NCBI GenBank assembly: GCA_002286855.1
Contig: NRSV01000022.1
Span: forward strand, 248,001-312,000
DNA: 64,000 nt
Direction of reading: 5' to 3'
Source: Bipolaris cookei
Lineage: Eukaryota > Ascomycota > Dothideomycetes > Pleosporales > Pleosporaceae
Shown here one piece after another: positions 21,734 to 32,692 of this stretch. A program made the position numbers and the translations under genes. Under the pieces are notes generated by a model. The model was not told the origin of the DNA, ran no database searches, and worked only from the letters and a program-made list of their open reading frames with translations. Every line of letters starts with the position of its first letter. The stretch's first letter is position 1.

Positions 21734-23974
21734 CTAGATTCGTACAATATCCACCCGCGTTCGTTCCCAAAGCTTGTGTGCCATAGCCACCCCCTTCTCC
21801 CGGTCCGCATCAGTGATGGCTGCAGGCTGAACAATCACCCGTGCATACGTTCCAGCTGCACGCCGTTTGGCCAATGTGCCAGGATTGACTATCAATACAG
21901 ACTCGACGACCTATTACTTTGTCAGCATGTTGCATTAGCACACATCTACCACCTATACATACTTTGACCGTGCCCTGAAGCACACTGGGTGTGATCAGTA
22001 TGTCAGGCCGTACGTTGAGCATCTCCCCCAATTTGAGATAGCTAGTATCTAGCATTGTACCAAGCGGGAGGAACGGACTAGGCCTTTGCTCTTCATCTGC
22101 CTCTTCTCCTTCTTTTCCTTCACCATTGGCAGTGTTGTTCTTCATCACCTTTTCCTCGATTGGTGTAGGCATGAATTGCTGCTTCTCTCTCCCAGTAGGT
22201 GGAAATAGAGGCAAGAAACTCCGTTGCTCGATCAAGTTGCGAGCACACCGTTCATAGATGTTTGTTGCGCGCGCTTTGCCACCCGCAAGCTCTTCTCTTC
22301 GGAGCATGTCAAGGTTGTCAAGCGAAGACATGCCCACAGTCATCTCATTCATGCTGACAGTCATGGGGTTCGTGACGCACTGTACCATCTTCCCTGCTGC
22401 GCCAAAGCCAAGCTCCTTTTTGATAAACTTGTCCTGTGGGAAAGCAGCATGGTGGTGATGTGCATCCCGGAGGCTGGGTACCAAGAGAACATTACACGTC
22501 GGTACGCATTTGTTGAAGCTTTGAATGGCGCTCGAGATGTGGTGGCGGAATAGATCAGTCATAGTCGCCTGATCTGGACTCACGCCTGGTGGGGCATCGA
22601 AATCTCCCGACCGAATTTGAGGATGCTCTGCGTCGAGAAAGGGGCCAATCAGGATGATGGAGTCCGCATAGGCTTCTGCAGCCTTATCTAGAAAAGCATG
22701 TAGAGGCGCGAAATCAAGGTTTTGCTCTGTTGTGTAAGGTCCAGACGCAATCATCAGAGTCAGAGGTCGGACATTGTCTGGGTCAGAGTCGGGTGTATCA
22801 AGGTATCGTGCGTTGATGGCGTCAAGCTCGTCTGGCTTTGTAGCAGGTGGATTCAGAAGTGGCAGTGGAAGGACCTCGGAGACTACGAAAGAGTCGCCAG
22901 ATGCGTTCGTACCGCGCAGCGCGACAATTTGACCGGGAAAGAAGTTGTACGACTGTAGTCCCTCGACATTGAGCGGTATGCGACGCCCCGAGCCATGCCG
23001 CCGCGAGCCTTCAAGCACAAGTGATGCTGTGTTGAGCTTGCCTTCGCTCGTATCGCACGCTATCCTTCCAATAGCAATGATCTCGCTGGGCGATGAGTAG
23101 TTGGGATTGCCAAATGCGCTCTCGTCGAGGCCTGCAGATTCTCTGAGGATATCACGGAACTCGTCAATCCTGTCGTCCAGTACTTCTGATGCTTCAGAAA
23201 GCTTCATTGCCATGGTCCGGTACGAGAACTTGGACATGTCTGTGTTGGCTTTAAGTTTGATGCGGGGTTCCTTGGGCTCTTCCGAAGGTGGCTCTGGGAT
23301 AGCGATGTCTCCCTGCATGAACTGTTCTGTGATGTCGTTTGCGTTGGTACGGGAGGCGAAGTCAAAGACACTAAGCGATGGTTAGAGGGTATTTCTGTAG
23401 TACTGCTTGAATGCCTACGGTCCGCCCGAAGTCTCGGCCTTTGGTGTCATGAAACCTCCTGGTGAGCTCATTTCGTGTGCCTTGTTCGCTTTACCTCCTG
23501 GTGTTTGAAAGTTGGCTTTGCGCTTGACAGTGCTGCCATTAACCCCGCTGGGAGCACTTGGGCGTGGCGTATTGGGAACAAGTCCTTCTAGCCTTTTCCT
23601 CAGTCAGCGTGTTCTGATTTGTAACCTTGCCGCCGCTGAACATACATATCATACATATCCCCGCCCTTTGCTCTTGGTGTTGGTTGACCCCGCTTGACTT
23701 CGTTTCTTTGCTGTGCCTTGCCTCTACTTTCTCGCTCCAATGCATCTTGTATGGTCTTCTTAAAGTCTTGTGCCGTCTTGACGTCCATTTTGTTTTCTTC
23801 TCCCCCCATTTTCATGTTGTATGCCTGCCACTTGAAGTCCAACTCTTCGGGCGAGATGGAGTATAACCGGCACATGGACTGCAATTCGGCGAGAACATCG
23901 GCGGGGAATTCATCATCCTTGGTGTCGCAGTAGCGCTCAAAGCGCTCGGTAAGTTCTGTCGCTACGTCGTCCAT
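21734..23974 (-). CDS. POL12: DNA polymerase alpha subunit B (Pol12)
   Basis: Regulatory B subunit of the polymerase alpha-primase complex, which links the catalytic subunit to the replisome. Four exons on the minus strand: 23974-23646, 23592-23419, 23370-21963 and 21910-21734, giving 695 aa; introns 53, 48 and 52 bp. The N-terminal helical domain (MDDVATELTERFERY) precedes a Pro/Ser/Thr-rich linker (LVPNTPRPSAPSG). An OB-fold region follows (IAIGRIACDTSEGKLNTASLVLEG; FFPGQIVALRGTN), then the inactive calcineurin-like phosphoesterase domain (LIGPFLDAEHP; VLLVPSLRDAHHHH; FPQDKFIKKELG; RPDILITPSVLQ). The last exon gives the family C-terminus (VLIVNPGTLAKRRAAGTYAR). Start codons of this gene and the Sec14-like gene are 275 bp apart, facing away from each other. 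Family identity is secure. Confidence 0.93.
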
Positions 23975-24249
23975 TGTAATGCAGATTATGGATGGTATGA
24001 GTGCTGGATGCGAAATCACTTTGCGCGTGGAAACAGGGAAGACGCGTAGTAGACGCGTCGGATGTGGGCTAGGATGGACGTGGTCTAGCACCGGGGATCA
24101 ACATGCAAGGGTCCACTATGTTTCCCGAAAGTTTACCTGCACTGACACTATCCTCAACAACTCAACTGTGGTTTCCCTCCTCTTCTTCTCAATTCACTAA
24201 TAATCCTACAGAACTCCAGTCTCTCAATTTGTGTCCTAAACCTCTCAAA
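23975..24249. promoter_or_regulatory. Bidirectional promoter between POL12 and Sec14-like gene
   Basis: Only 275 bp separate the divergent start codons, so the two genes must share a compact promoter region. Direct repeats of ACGCG-type sequence occur near 24040-24060 (GACGCGTAGTAGACGCGTCG). ACGCGT is the MluI cell-cycle box recognised by MBF in yeasts, which would fit a DNA replication gene; regulation by such a factor here is inference. Confidence 0.5.
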
Positions 24250-25383
24250 ATGTCAGCAATGGGCCCGTTCGCAGAACCCGCTGAGGGCTGCAAGCCACCC
24301 GCTGCTCCAGCCTTGACCGCCGACCAGCATACCAAATACGACCAGCTCCTTGCCGATGTTCGCACCTGGGACTCGCTGCCCATGACTTTGGCGAAGACTA
24401 CCGAAACCTCTCCTATCACCGACGATGAGCGCATGTGGCTCACCCGTGAATGTCTTCTCCGATATCTCCGTGCTGTAAAGTGGAATGTCCAGCAAGCTAC
24501 AGAACGCCTACGCTCTTCGCTGATATGGCGGCGTGAATACGGCACCGACACCTTCACTGCCGACTACATTTCCGAGGAAAATGCTACTGGCAAGCAAGTC
24601 TTGCTGGGATTCGACAAGGAGGGAAGGCCATGCCTCTATCTATTGCCCCAGAACCAGAACACCAAGGAATCTCCCAAACAGGTCGAGCATTTGGTATACA
24701 TGCTGGAGCGCACCATTGACATTCATCCACCAGGTCAGGAGGGCCTAGCACTGTTGATTGACTTTAAGAACACCGGATCTGGAGGAATTCCCAGCCTGGC
24801 TACAGTAAAGCAGGTCCTTTATATTTTACAGAACCACTACCCCGAGCGACTTGGCAGGGCACTGCTCACAAATGGTAAGCGCTACTTTGCCCAGATTTAA
24901 CTCGTACTTATTGAATCTGCTCTAGTTCCCTGGTTTGTCACTACGTTTCTGAAGCTTATCCAACCCTTTATCGATCCTGTAACCAAATCGAAAATGAAGA
25001 CGAACGAGCCTCTGCCAAGCCACGTTCCCACTTCTCAGCTTATGAAGGTTTCTGGCGGAGATGTGGACTTCAAATACGACCACTCTATATACTGGCCTGC
25101 TCTTGAAAAGCTCGTCAATGAGAGGAGACAGCAAAGGAAAGAGCGGTGGGAAAAGGCTGGCAAGATCATTGGAGAGAGCGAAATCTATTTGTGGGGTGGA
25201 GATGAGCCGAGCCTCAACTCTGGAAAGCCCGAAGTGCCAGCAGCGACCGAACAGGTGGAAGCAGCGGACTCGAAAGACACAGCAACGCCTGCCGTGGCTG
25301 GAGATACCAACGGCACGGAGTTGATTGAAGGTGTTGAGAAGCTCGCCATCAAGGAGGGCGTGCCGGTCAAGGCTGAAGCCTGA
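24250..25383 (+). CDS. Sec14/CRAL-TRIO lipid-transfer protein, Pdr16-like
   Basis: Phosphatidylinositol transfer protein of the Sec14 family. Two exons, 24250-24874 and 24926-25383 (intron 51 bp), giving 360 aa. The CRAL-TRIO N-terminal helical domain covers about residues 55-100 (ECLLRYLRAVKWNVQQATERL). The lipid-binding domain covers about 115-285 (GRPCLYLLPQNQNT; LLIDFKNTGSGG; QNHYPERLGRALLTN; then PWFVTTFLKLIQPFIDP across the intron). The last motif is close to the Pdr16/Pdr17 branch, which affects membrane lipid composition and azole tolerance in yeast. The C-terminus from about 300 is acidic and Ala/Glu-rich. No signal peptide. Start at 24250 gives a good context (CAAAATGTC); an upstream in-frame ATG at 24103 adds non-conserved sequence. 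Confidence 0.88.
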
Positions 25384-28376
25384 GCTCAGACTTTGCTTCT
25401 GGATGCTTACTTGTTACCTGATCGATAGACATATACGAAAAACGCACGCGATAGACTGGGGAGTTCAGGTTCAATGGCCCTGCTTATCCATATAGTTGGA
25501 TGAAATATTCATGAAATCAATATTCTTACCTCTATCTATTGATATGTCATTGATGGCGATTGTAAGAATGCAAAATCAAGCAGTATTTGGAAGGACCAGA
25601 ACTCTTGAAAACTCACAACACTCGCTGAAACGAGATATTGTGAGGTTATTAAGTATAGGCACTGCACTCACTACTATTCAACTCGCTCAACCCGCACCTC
25701 TTCCCACTATCATGTCATTTTTCATCACACCCAGCTTTTCTTCTATCGCCTGAAGAAATAACCGAGTACGAAAAGATGAGCGTTTGCAGTCTTCCGCCAA
25801 AACTCTTTTGATTAGCATGTTCAAGCAGCTTTGGGAGAGTTAAGACGCTCGTATTACTAATAAGTCATGAAGAGATTCCAACCGGATAAGGTTTCGGCAT
25901 GCAAATTTGCCGTTTCCGGGTCCTTCTCGCCGGTTTAGGGTAAAGTATCGCGCTTTTCCGGCGTAGAGTTTATTGCAAGGATGGTGGTGCTTGGGAAGGG
26001 GTTGGGATAAAGGGTTACACCGTGGGTAGTTTGGTGGATTAGGGGACTAGGGAATTCTTGGATAGGTAGGGGGCGAGGGGAGTTAGGTATGTGTGGATCA
26101 GGGCTCGGTGGTATTGTGTTTACGCCATACTGAGATGTATTGCGGAATTGCGCTGGTTGGATTCAAAGTGATACATCTTTTGCTTGTTGCTGCAGATGTA
26201 TCCAGATATCTTCGCAGCGACTGCTCATAATGAGCTCGAACGTGGTGTGGATGATAGGCTGTCTAATTACTACGAATGGTGCATTGCACAGTCGTCAAGA
26301 CAAAGAGCAAGTCTGAAGAAACAGGCGTCACGGTGTGCCTGAACTAGTGGAATAGTTTAAATTACATCATACTTTTAAAACAAGTCCCTCTAGTAGTATG
26401 ACTACTATAGGTAACTAAGTAGAAGTGACAAGGTGGGTGGTTCTAACGTCTACTATTCAGCACATCCACTGTGTTACAATCTATCTACTACGCGTACGCA
26501 ACAACGTGTATTGTGTGCACACGCGCAGCACTGGTCACCGCATGGCACCATCCTCTCGCCCAGGCTCTAACACTTTCTTCTACCAACCTGGACTGGACTC
26601 GCATATTCTCAACACATACTGACAATCAATCCGAAAATAAGGACAAAGTATGCATTAATCTGTGAATCTAACCCGCTGTGATGATAAGAAAAATCCTCTT
26701 CCCAGTCTTCAAGAAACAGAATCACAAACTCAACAGCACATATAAACACACACGTCTAGCAAAACAAAGATATTTGTTCCTCTTTGAATTAACCAAATCA
26801 AATTTGCGAACTTGTACAAATTGGCCATGTTAAAGATGAGTTTCCAGCTTCGTCATCAATTCGGCAATATTGACTAGCAGTTCAACAATGAATAGCATTC
26901 TGAATAGCATTTTATTGTACTGTTACATGGCGTTTGGTTATAATTCCCTAGTCTCGGTCCGGGTTAGGACGAGACGGCAATCTGCGGTAAGCCGTGCGAT
27001 TGTCTGGCGATTCGTAGTGGGAAGGAGTTATGCATGTAACCAAAGGTATGTCACGGTAGGACTCGCGGACAGGGAAGGGTTGGGCACAGAGTGATGTCTA
27101 TTGCTACAGACTTTCCAGACAACACTCTTACTATAGCTAGTAGAGGGTTGTTCGACAGGATGTAGCTCAAGGAGCTATAAGTGATGGGTTGTGGAGTTTC
27201 TTCGCAGAGTCTGCGCACGGGCTCGCAGCATAATTAGCCAATCAGGAAGCACGTGCGCTGGCCCTCAGCCAGCGCCGTGACAAGGTAAAGACAATCAATT
27301 CTATGCTCGGTAGGATAGCAATGTAACTGTCCGTATAGGTAATAAGGTTACAGCGATCGGATGGCTCGGAAGCTCTACCCCGCACACAGCAGAGAGCATA
27401 AGAAGAGAACCTTGTACGCACGTAGATAGGCAAGAAGAAGAATTTTGAATACACACATACCTGTTTTTTGGCAACCCTCCTGCATTCGTGCAAACCCTCT
27501 TTAGCCCCGCGTGCACATGCTTCGTACCTTGCTGTTTGCACCCGGTCCACGCTTATGCTAGCTAGCTATAGAGCCCATTCAACAGTAACAATCTTATTAA
27601 GTAAAGTAACTAGTAAGAAAGAACAATTTGAGTTGACCACAAAGAGAGTAATAATGAAATCCACTCATCCTCATATCCTCATTGCTTCCAGTCCTGTCCT
27701 CCCTTCATGCGATGGCTTCCCGGAGGCCACACACACACCAAAAAAGAAAGATTCAACAGATGTCCTCATCATCATTACCATCTTGAAACAAGCAAATAAA
27801 TCGTATTGCGACATTTCCTGCATCCGAACTCACCACTCCTTTCCACCTCACAACGCTTCACCCTCAACAAATCCACAAACCCGCATCCCGCTATCTACCT
27901 ATCTCTCCCCCCCTTCCCTCACTCCAAACCTCCGCCTCCCCCGCCCCCCACCAAAAACAAAACAAAACAAGATAAAACTATCCAAAAAACGTTAATTTAA
28001 TCATTTTTGAGTAGATGACGTGGCACTCTGGGTAAGCCCTGGATATAATCGAGTCATAACACGGCTTGCGACGCTTATTAGAGTGCTTGTTTCGGGAGTG
28101 AGGAAGTCTAGACAGTGCATATACGCCATACGTAAGAGTGTGTGTGTATGTAGCTAGACTAGTTCTAGTTCGACACCCAACATCTCTACACGCATATGCA
28201 AAGAACATTTTGCGCCATACCAGTATTCTGCGGTACGCGCATTAAGAGACAGATGAAGTCCAGATTGAGAAAAAAAAGGACGTGAAACAAATGTCTTGAA
28301 ATTGATTTGAGCAGTTTTGCACATTAAATATTGTTTTTCATGTTGGGCAAAATTTTAAGAAGATGAGGGGCTTTAA
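25384..28376. other. 3.0 kb intergenic region
   Basis: Lies between convergent genes. Mostly AT-rich with scattered stops; the C-rich stretch at 27840-27960 and poly-A near 27950-28000 are low-complexity. Short open frames on both strands lack protein character. No tRNA, rRNA or transposon ends were recognised. Confidence 0.6.
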
Positions 28377-29400
28377 TTATGTATCCGCCTTCTTCGCAGC
28401 CATCATTTGCCGATATGCATCAATCATTTTCTGGCGCTCCTCGCCCAGCTCCTCTCTCTTTCGTAGACTACCAGCAGAATTAGGTATGTTAGCAACTTTT
28501 GCGCCCGCACCATTCTTGACCTTGAAGATTTCTCTTGGTGTCTTTGTAAAAATTGGAGGAGCATGAACGATATCGTTGAGTCCCTTTCTTTCCTCTCTCT
28601 TCTTCTTGAGGGCCTCCCATTCGTCTTCGCTGTCATGTGCGACTTCGCCGACCTTGAGCTTGCGCTTGCCCTTTTTGGCCTTCTTCTTCTTGCCGTCTAC
28701 GGTTCGCTTTGTGGAGAAGTCGGCGGCGTGGTCTTCCCACATGGCGTCTAGCTCGTCTTCTTCTTCCTCTGCTAGTTCCCTTCGCTCCATTTCCTTTTCA
28801 CGTAACCTTGCTTCCTCTTCTCTCCATCCTTTTTGTAGACGCTTAAGTCTCCGCTCGTGCTTGGTGACGCGGTGGTCGCTTAGGCCGGCAATCTTCTTGC
28901 CAGATTTTGCGATACCTGATAGTGGGAGGGCCTGATCTACACGCGCACGGAAGTCTGCCATGGACTCTCCGGGGTGGATCTTCAATGCGGGGGCTGGCTG
29001 TGTTGGCTGCTCGTCGGTCTTGGTACTCTTTTCTTCCTTGCTTGCATCTGCGACTGTGTTCGGTTGTTGCTGCTGCTTCTTCTGTTTCTTGGGCTTCACG
29101 GAGCCATCGTCAAGGCCTGAGCGCTTTTTCTGGGGGCCACTGGAAAAGGCCATGAGGCGCTGAAAGGCCTTGGGGGTGTCGTCTGCGCCATATCCTTCGA
29201 CCTGGGCTACTTTTCGCTTCTTGGTCTTTGGAGCGCTGTTGAATGTACGGGTCTTGCCGACGGCGAGAGGAGCGGCGTGGAGGGTGGGTGGGAGGTCGAA
29301 TCTACGGGGTGGTGTTAGGGCTAGCGGGGTGCCAGCAGTCGGACAGGTGTGTGACGTACTGCGACTCGTCGTCTTCGATGCGCCTGTGCTTGTGAGGCAT
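28377..29400 (-). CDS. Basic coiled-coil protein, probably nuclear; function unknown
   Basis: Two exons on the minus strand, 29400-29360 and 29301-28377 (intron 58 bp), giving 321 aa. It starts MPHKHRRIEDDES and joins to FDLPPTLHAAPLAVG. A Lys/Gln-rich stretch (KPKKQKKQQQQ, about 85-95) and a basic run (KKKKAKKGKRKLK, about 235) suggest nuclear or nucleolar location. A long charged helix at about 175-215 (KHERRLKRLQKGWREEEARL) is coiled-coil-like. A middle block (MADFRARVDQALPLSG) and a C-terminal block (PPIFTKTPREIFKVKNGAGAKV) look conserved. It resembles ribosome-biogenesis accessory proteins in composition, but I do not assign a family. The first exon is only 41 bp and is supported by frame and splice signals. 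Confidence 0.75.
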
Positions 29401-30738
29401 GGTGGGCGGCGGGCGTCGGGTAGGATACAGCAACGGGCGGTAGTGGTCGCGGTCGCAAAAAAGTTGGTGACATGGGGCAGGGATGTTGGAGAAAGAAGAC
29501 GTGGACCCTGCAATGCTTGGCAGGCTTAGCGAACGTCACGCAGCTTCAACCCCGCAGTGCGTTTGCATTTGGATGTGCTTTCTGCAGCGTCTTCCAAAAT
29601 AAGCCGTGCAGTAGATTATTGCCTGTGGCTTAACGGCCAAATAGCACCGCCCGGATGGTGTGGCTGACATGACACAGTGGCTCCGAAAGTGCCGCACATA
29701 CGTGGACATGGCTCCCATAGGCCTGTAAGCTCGCATCCGCACGTCCAAAATGCCGCAGCAATAGGCTCAACCCATAGTTTCGCAACTAATGACATTTTTT
29801 GGAACCTGTTGCGACAGACTTCGGCCCGACTGCTCGTCCAGCACCAGTCTGACATGCGCACCCTCCTCAGCGACCACGCCGTCTAGCATACTCTGCGTAC
29901 TTACTGTACACCGACGGTGACGGCATGTGCTCCGGCCATATCCACTGGCCGAGTAAGCTGGACAAACGTGCTCTTCTGCTGCTATAACTATCGTCATCAC
30001 CTGCCCAGCTGTATGTCCACCTGAGGCGCTGCCCTTTGCCTAACCTGTCTGCAACTCTTGTCTCCATCCACCAATCAGAAGCCCGCCTGAGGTTGCGTGC
30101 CTGTACTCGCTCTCAGACTGCACAACTCTTGCCCACCGCGTAGCACACGTGTAGAAAGCCTGCACACATCCTTTCCAAGCTCTGGTTATTTTCCCCACAC
30201 CGGATCCCTTGTAGTTTGCACCCCGTTTCGTTGCTGGTTTGGCTGGTCGCACCCCGTTTCGCAATAAGAAGCTTCTGAAACCCGTCCTGTTTCTTGCGCA
30301 CGCCCACTCCAAACCTCCTCTCGTTTGACTCCAGCTTACTGCCACCACCCGGCTGTCACTTGGCCACCGTCGGCGGCCGTGGTTCCTGCATCTGGACGCA
30401 GCTCTTATCGACAACTCGTGGACGTGCATTGCCCCGGTTTACTATCAGCCTCAAACGCACAGTCGCCGCCATCAACAGTCTGGACCTCGTAGCGGGACGT
30501 CTGCAGCGCCATTGCCCAGCTATTGAACAGGAAGGTGTCTTAAAATCAGGATTTTCCCTTCCGAACCGCAGAGTCCTTTTAGAAGCACTTCGTCCCCTCC
30601 ATTGCTGCTCCAAACAACTACGACGACGAATAATCAACAGGGGCGCTGCATAGTCGCTTCCAGTTGCCTTTGCCCCACGCTCAGGGTCCAGTTGACAGAT
30701 CTTGTGAAATCCCCGCTGCCAATTGGCTCGTGCCTGAC
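29401..30738. promoter_or_regulatory. Divergent intergenic region, 1.3 kb
   Basis: Between the start codons of the coiled-coil protein (-) and the Aim6-like gene (+). It holds both promoters. No convincing ORF; several frames are open only because the sequence is GC-balanced. A C/T-rich tract near 30300-30720 fits the 5' leader of the plus-strand gene. Confidence 0.45.
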
Positions 30739-32188
30739 ATGGCTGCAACATCACGACCACTCACCACCCAGCCTCTCCTGCGCCACGTCTCTCCCAGCCC
30801 AGCCCCTTCCTTCGCCAAGCAGCCTGTACCACCATTTCCCCTGCATGCGCTCGAGGATGGGAATGGAGCAGAGTATATCTCCGATGATGAAGAAGACACC
30901 GACGACATAAAACCCCGACGACCTAGTTTTTGGCAACGCCTGAGAATGAGCATCCGGAGACGGAATGGAAAGCTGCGCGTCGATGATGACTTTGGCCTCG
31001 TGCGATTACCAGACGAAAAGAAGCAAACCCCCAAATACCGATTCCAAAAGAAGCATGCTGCCAGAGCCTGTGCTGTCATCCCGTTATTGGTAATCATCTT
31101 CTTGTAAGTGCCCGTCGTACACGTCTCGCTTCATGACAGAGCCCCGCATTCCCTCGTGACCAAAGGCCTAATAAGCTAACTTTCGTAGTGGTGTCCTTCA
31201 CATTGTCAATGTGCTACTAGGATACATTCCTGTGTTCCTCGACGACCATGCATTACCAGGCTTGGATTGGAATCAATATGATGAGGCGCAACGACTGGAC
31301 ATCACACGTGATGTAACGCCTGTACCATGTCATTCACACAACGACTACTGGCGCCGAGTCCCACTGTACGACGCCCTCCATTGGGGCTGCACTGGCGTCG
31401 AAGCCGACGTCTGGCTCTTCGACGATGAGCTGTTTGTTGGCCACAACACCAACGCCCTCACGCAGAACAACACCTTCCGATCCATGTACGTCAATCCACT
31501 GACGGCAATGCTCGACCATAAGAACAACGTAAGCGACTTCGCAACCCCATCCACAGCCAAAAACGGCGTTTTCGACACCGAGCCCTCACAAACCCTCGTC
31601 CTCCTTGTCGACTTCAAAAACGACGGCCACGCCATCTTCCCCGTCGTATCCAACCATCTCTCCGCCCTGCGCGAAAAGGGCTACCTAACCTACTTCAACG
31701 GCACATCCGTCGTCTCGGGCGCCATAACCGTCGTCGCCACCGGCAACGCCCCCTTCGACCTCATCACCGCAAACTCCACCTACCGCGACATCTTCTTCGA
31801 TGCACCCCTCGACAAACTAAACAACACATCCTCGTCTTCAGACACTATTACGCCCGACGGCCAGGGAACCGTAGGCACAACCCCCAACTCCCATTTTGAC
31901 AGTACAAACTCATACTATGCCTCTGTCAACTTTGGCTCGACAATCGGTTGGCTCTGGTTCGGCCGTTTGTCTTCTGCCCAACTTGGCAAAATCCGCGATC
32001 AGATCCGCGTCGCTGAGGAGCGCGGTCTTAAATCCCGCTACTGGAGTGCGCCGAAATGGCCGATTGGCCTGCGCAATCGTATCTGGAGGGTGCTGGTTGA
32101 GGAGGGAGTTGGGTACCTCAACGGCGATGATTTGAAGGGTATGACCGAGTTGGACTGGGCTGTTAAGAAGCACTGGGGTGTTTTGTGA
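30739..32188 (+). CDS. AIM6: Aim6-like PLC-type phosphodiesterase family membrane protein
   Basis: Fungal family related to PLC-like phosphodiesterases and named after yeast AIM6 (altered inheritance of mitochondria); substrate unknown. Two exons, 30739-31103 and 31189-32188 (intron 85 bp), giving 454 aa. The N-terminal 115 residues are Pro/Ser-rich, acidic and then basic. One transmembrane segment follows at about 113-140 (CAVIPLLVIIFLF then GVLHIVNVLLGYIPVF), probably a signal anchor with the catalytic part outside or lumenal. The start of the TIM-barrel-like domain has the expected His and acidic residues (CHSHNDYWRRVPLYDAL; GVEADVWL), later LLVDFK and SRYWSAPKWP. Several Asn-X-Ser/Thr sites occur in the C-terminal half, consistent with glycosylation. 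Start at 30739 has the usual context (ACATGGCT). Confidence 0.85.
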
Positions 32189-32692
32189 TGAATCTCTTTT
32201 CTTATTTGTTTGTTTTGCGCATTGTGTCTTTCTGTTTTTTTCTTTGAAGATACCCCCTTATCGATGATTTGTCATGTAAAGAATTTCGAGATGTCAAGAG
32301 TAGTAGGACTCTCATATTTAGATAGAATATAGAATCTTGCTCCTTGAATTCCGCTGCTTTCTTTGTGTCGATCGTGACATCGTTTGTCTCCTTTTTCTCT
32401 CATTTTTTTGGTACATGGACTGAACAGTTTTACACACGAGTATACATGCGCCATGAGCGCCATACAATCTATAAGCAGCACTTTCGATATGCATGTGTCC
32501 AATGGCACACGTGGGGAGTTGAGAAAAAAAAACCAAAAAAAAACCAAAAGAAAAGGCAACAAAATGCCGTGGTACATGTATGTCCTCCCCTGCCGTCGCC
32601 GCCGTCACATAAAGCATGTTTCCGTCTTGTTCCTCATTTCAACGTCAAGAGAGAAAAAGCTCCCCTCAGGGAACATAGAAGAAGAATGGAAT
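32189..32692. other. Convergent 3' flanks of AIM6 and MGM1
   Basis: 504 bp between two convergent stop codons. T-rich then A-rich, with an A-rich run near 32525-32560. It should contain both 3' UTRs; nothing else is seen. Confidence 0.6.

Noticed and set aside
25384..28376. Transposable element in the 3 kb gap
   Set aside because: No terminal repeats, target-site duplication or transposase and reverse-transcriptase motifs could be seen.
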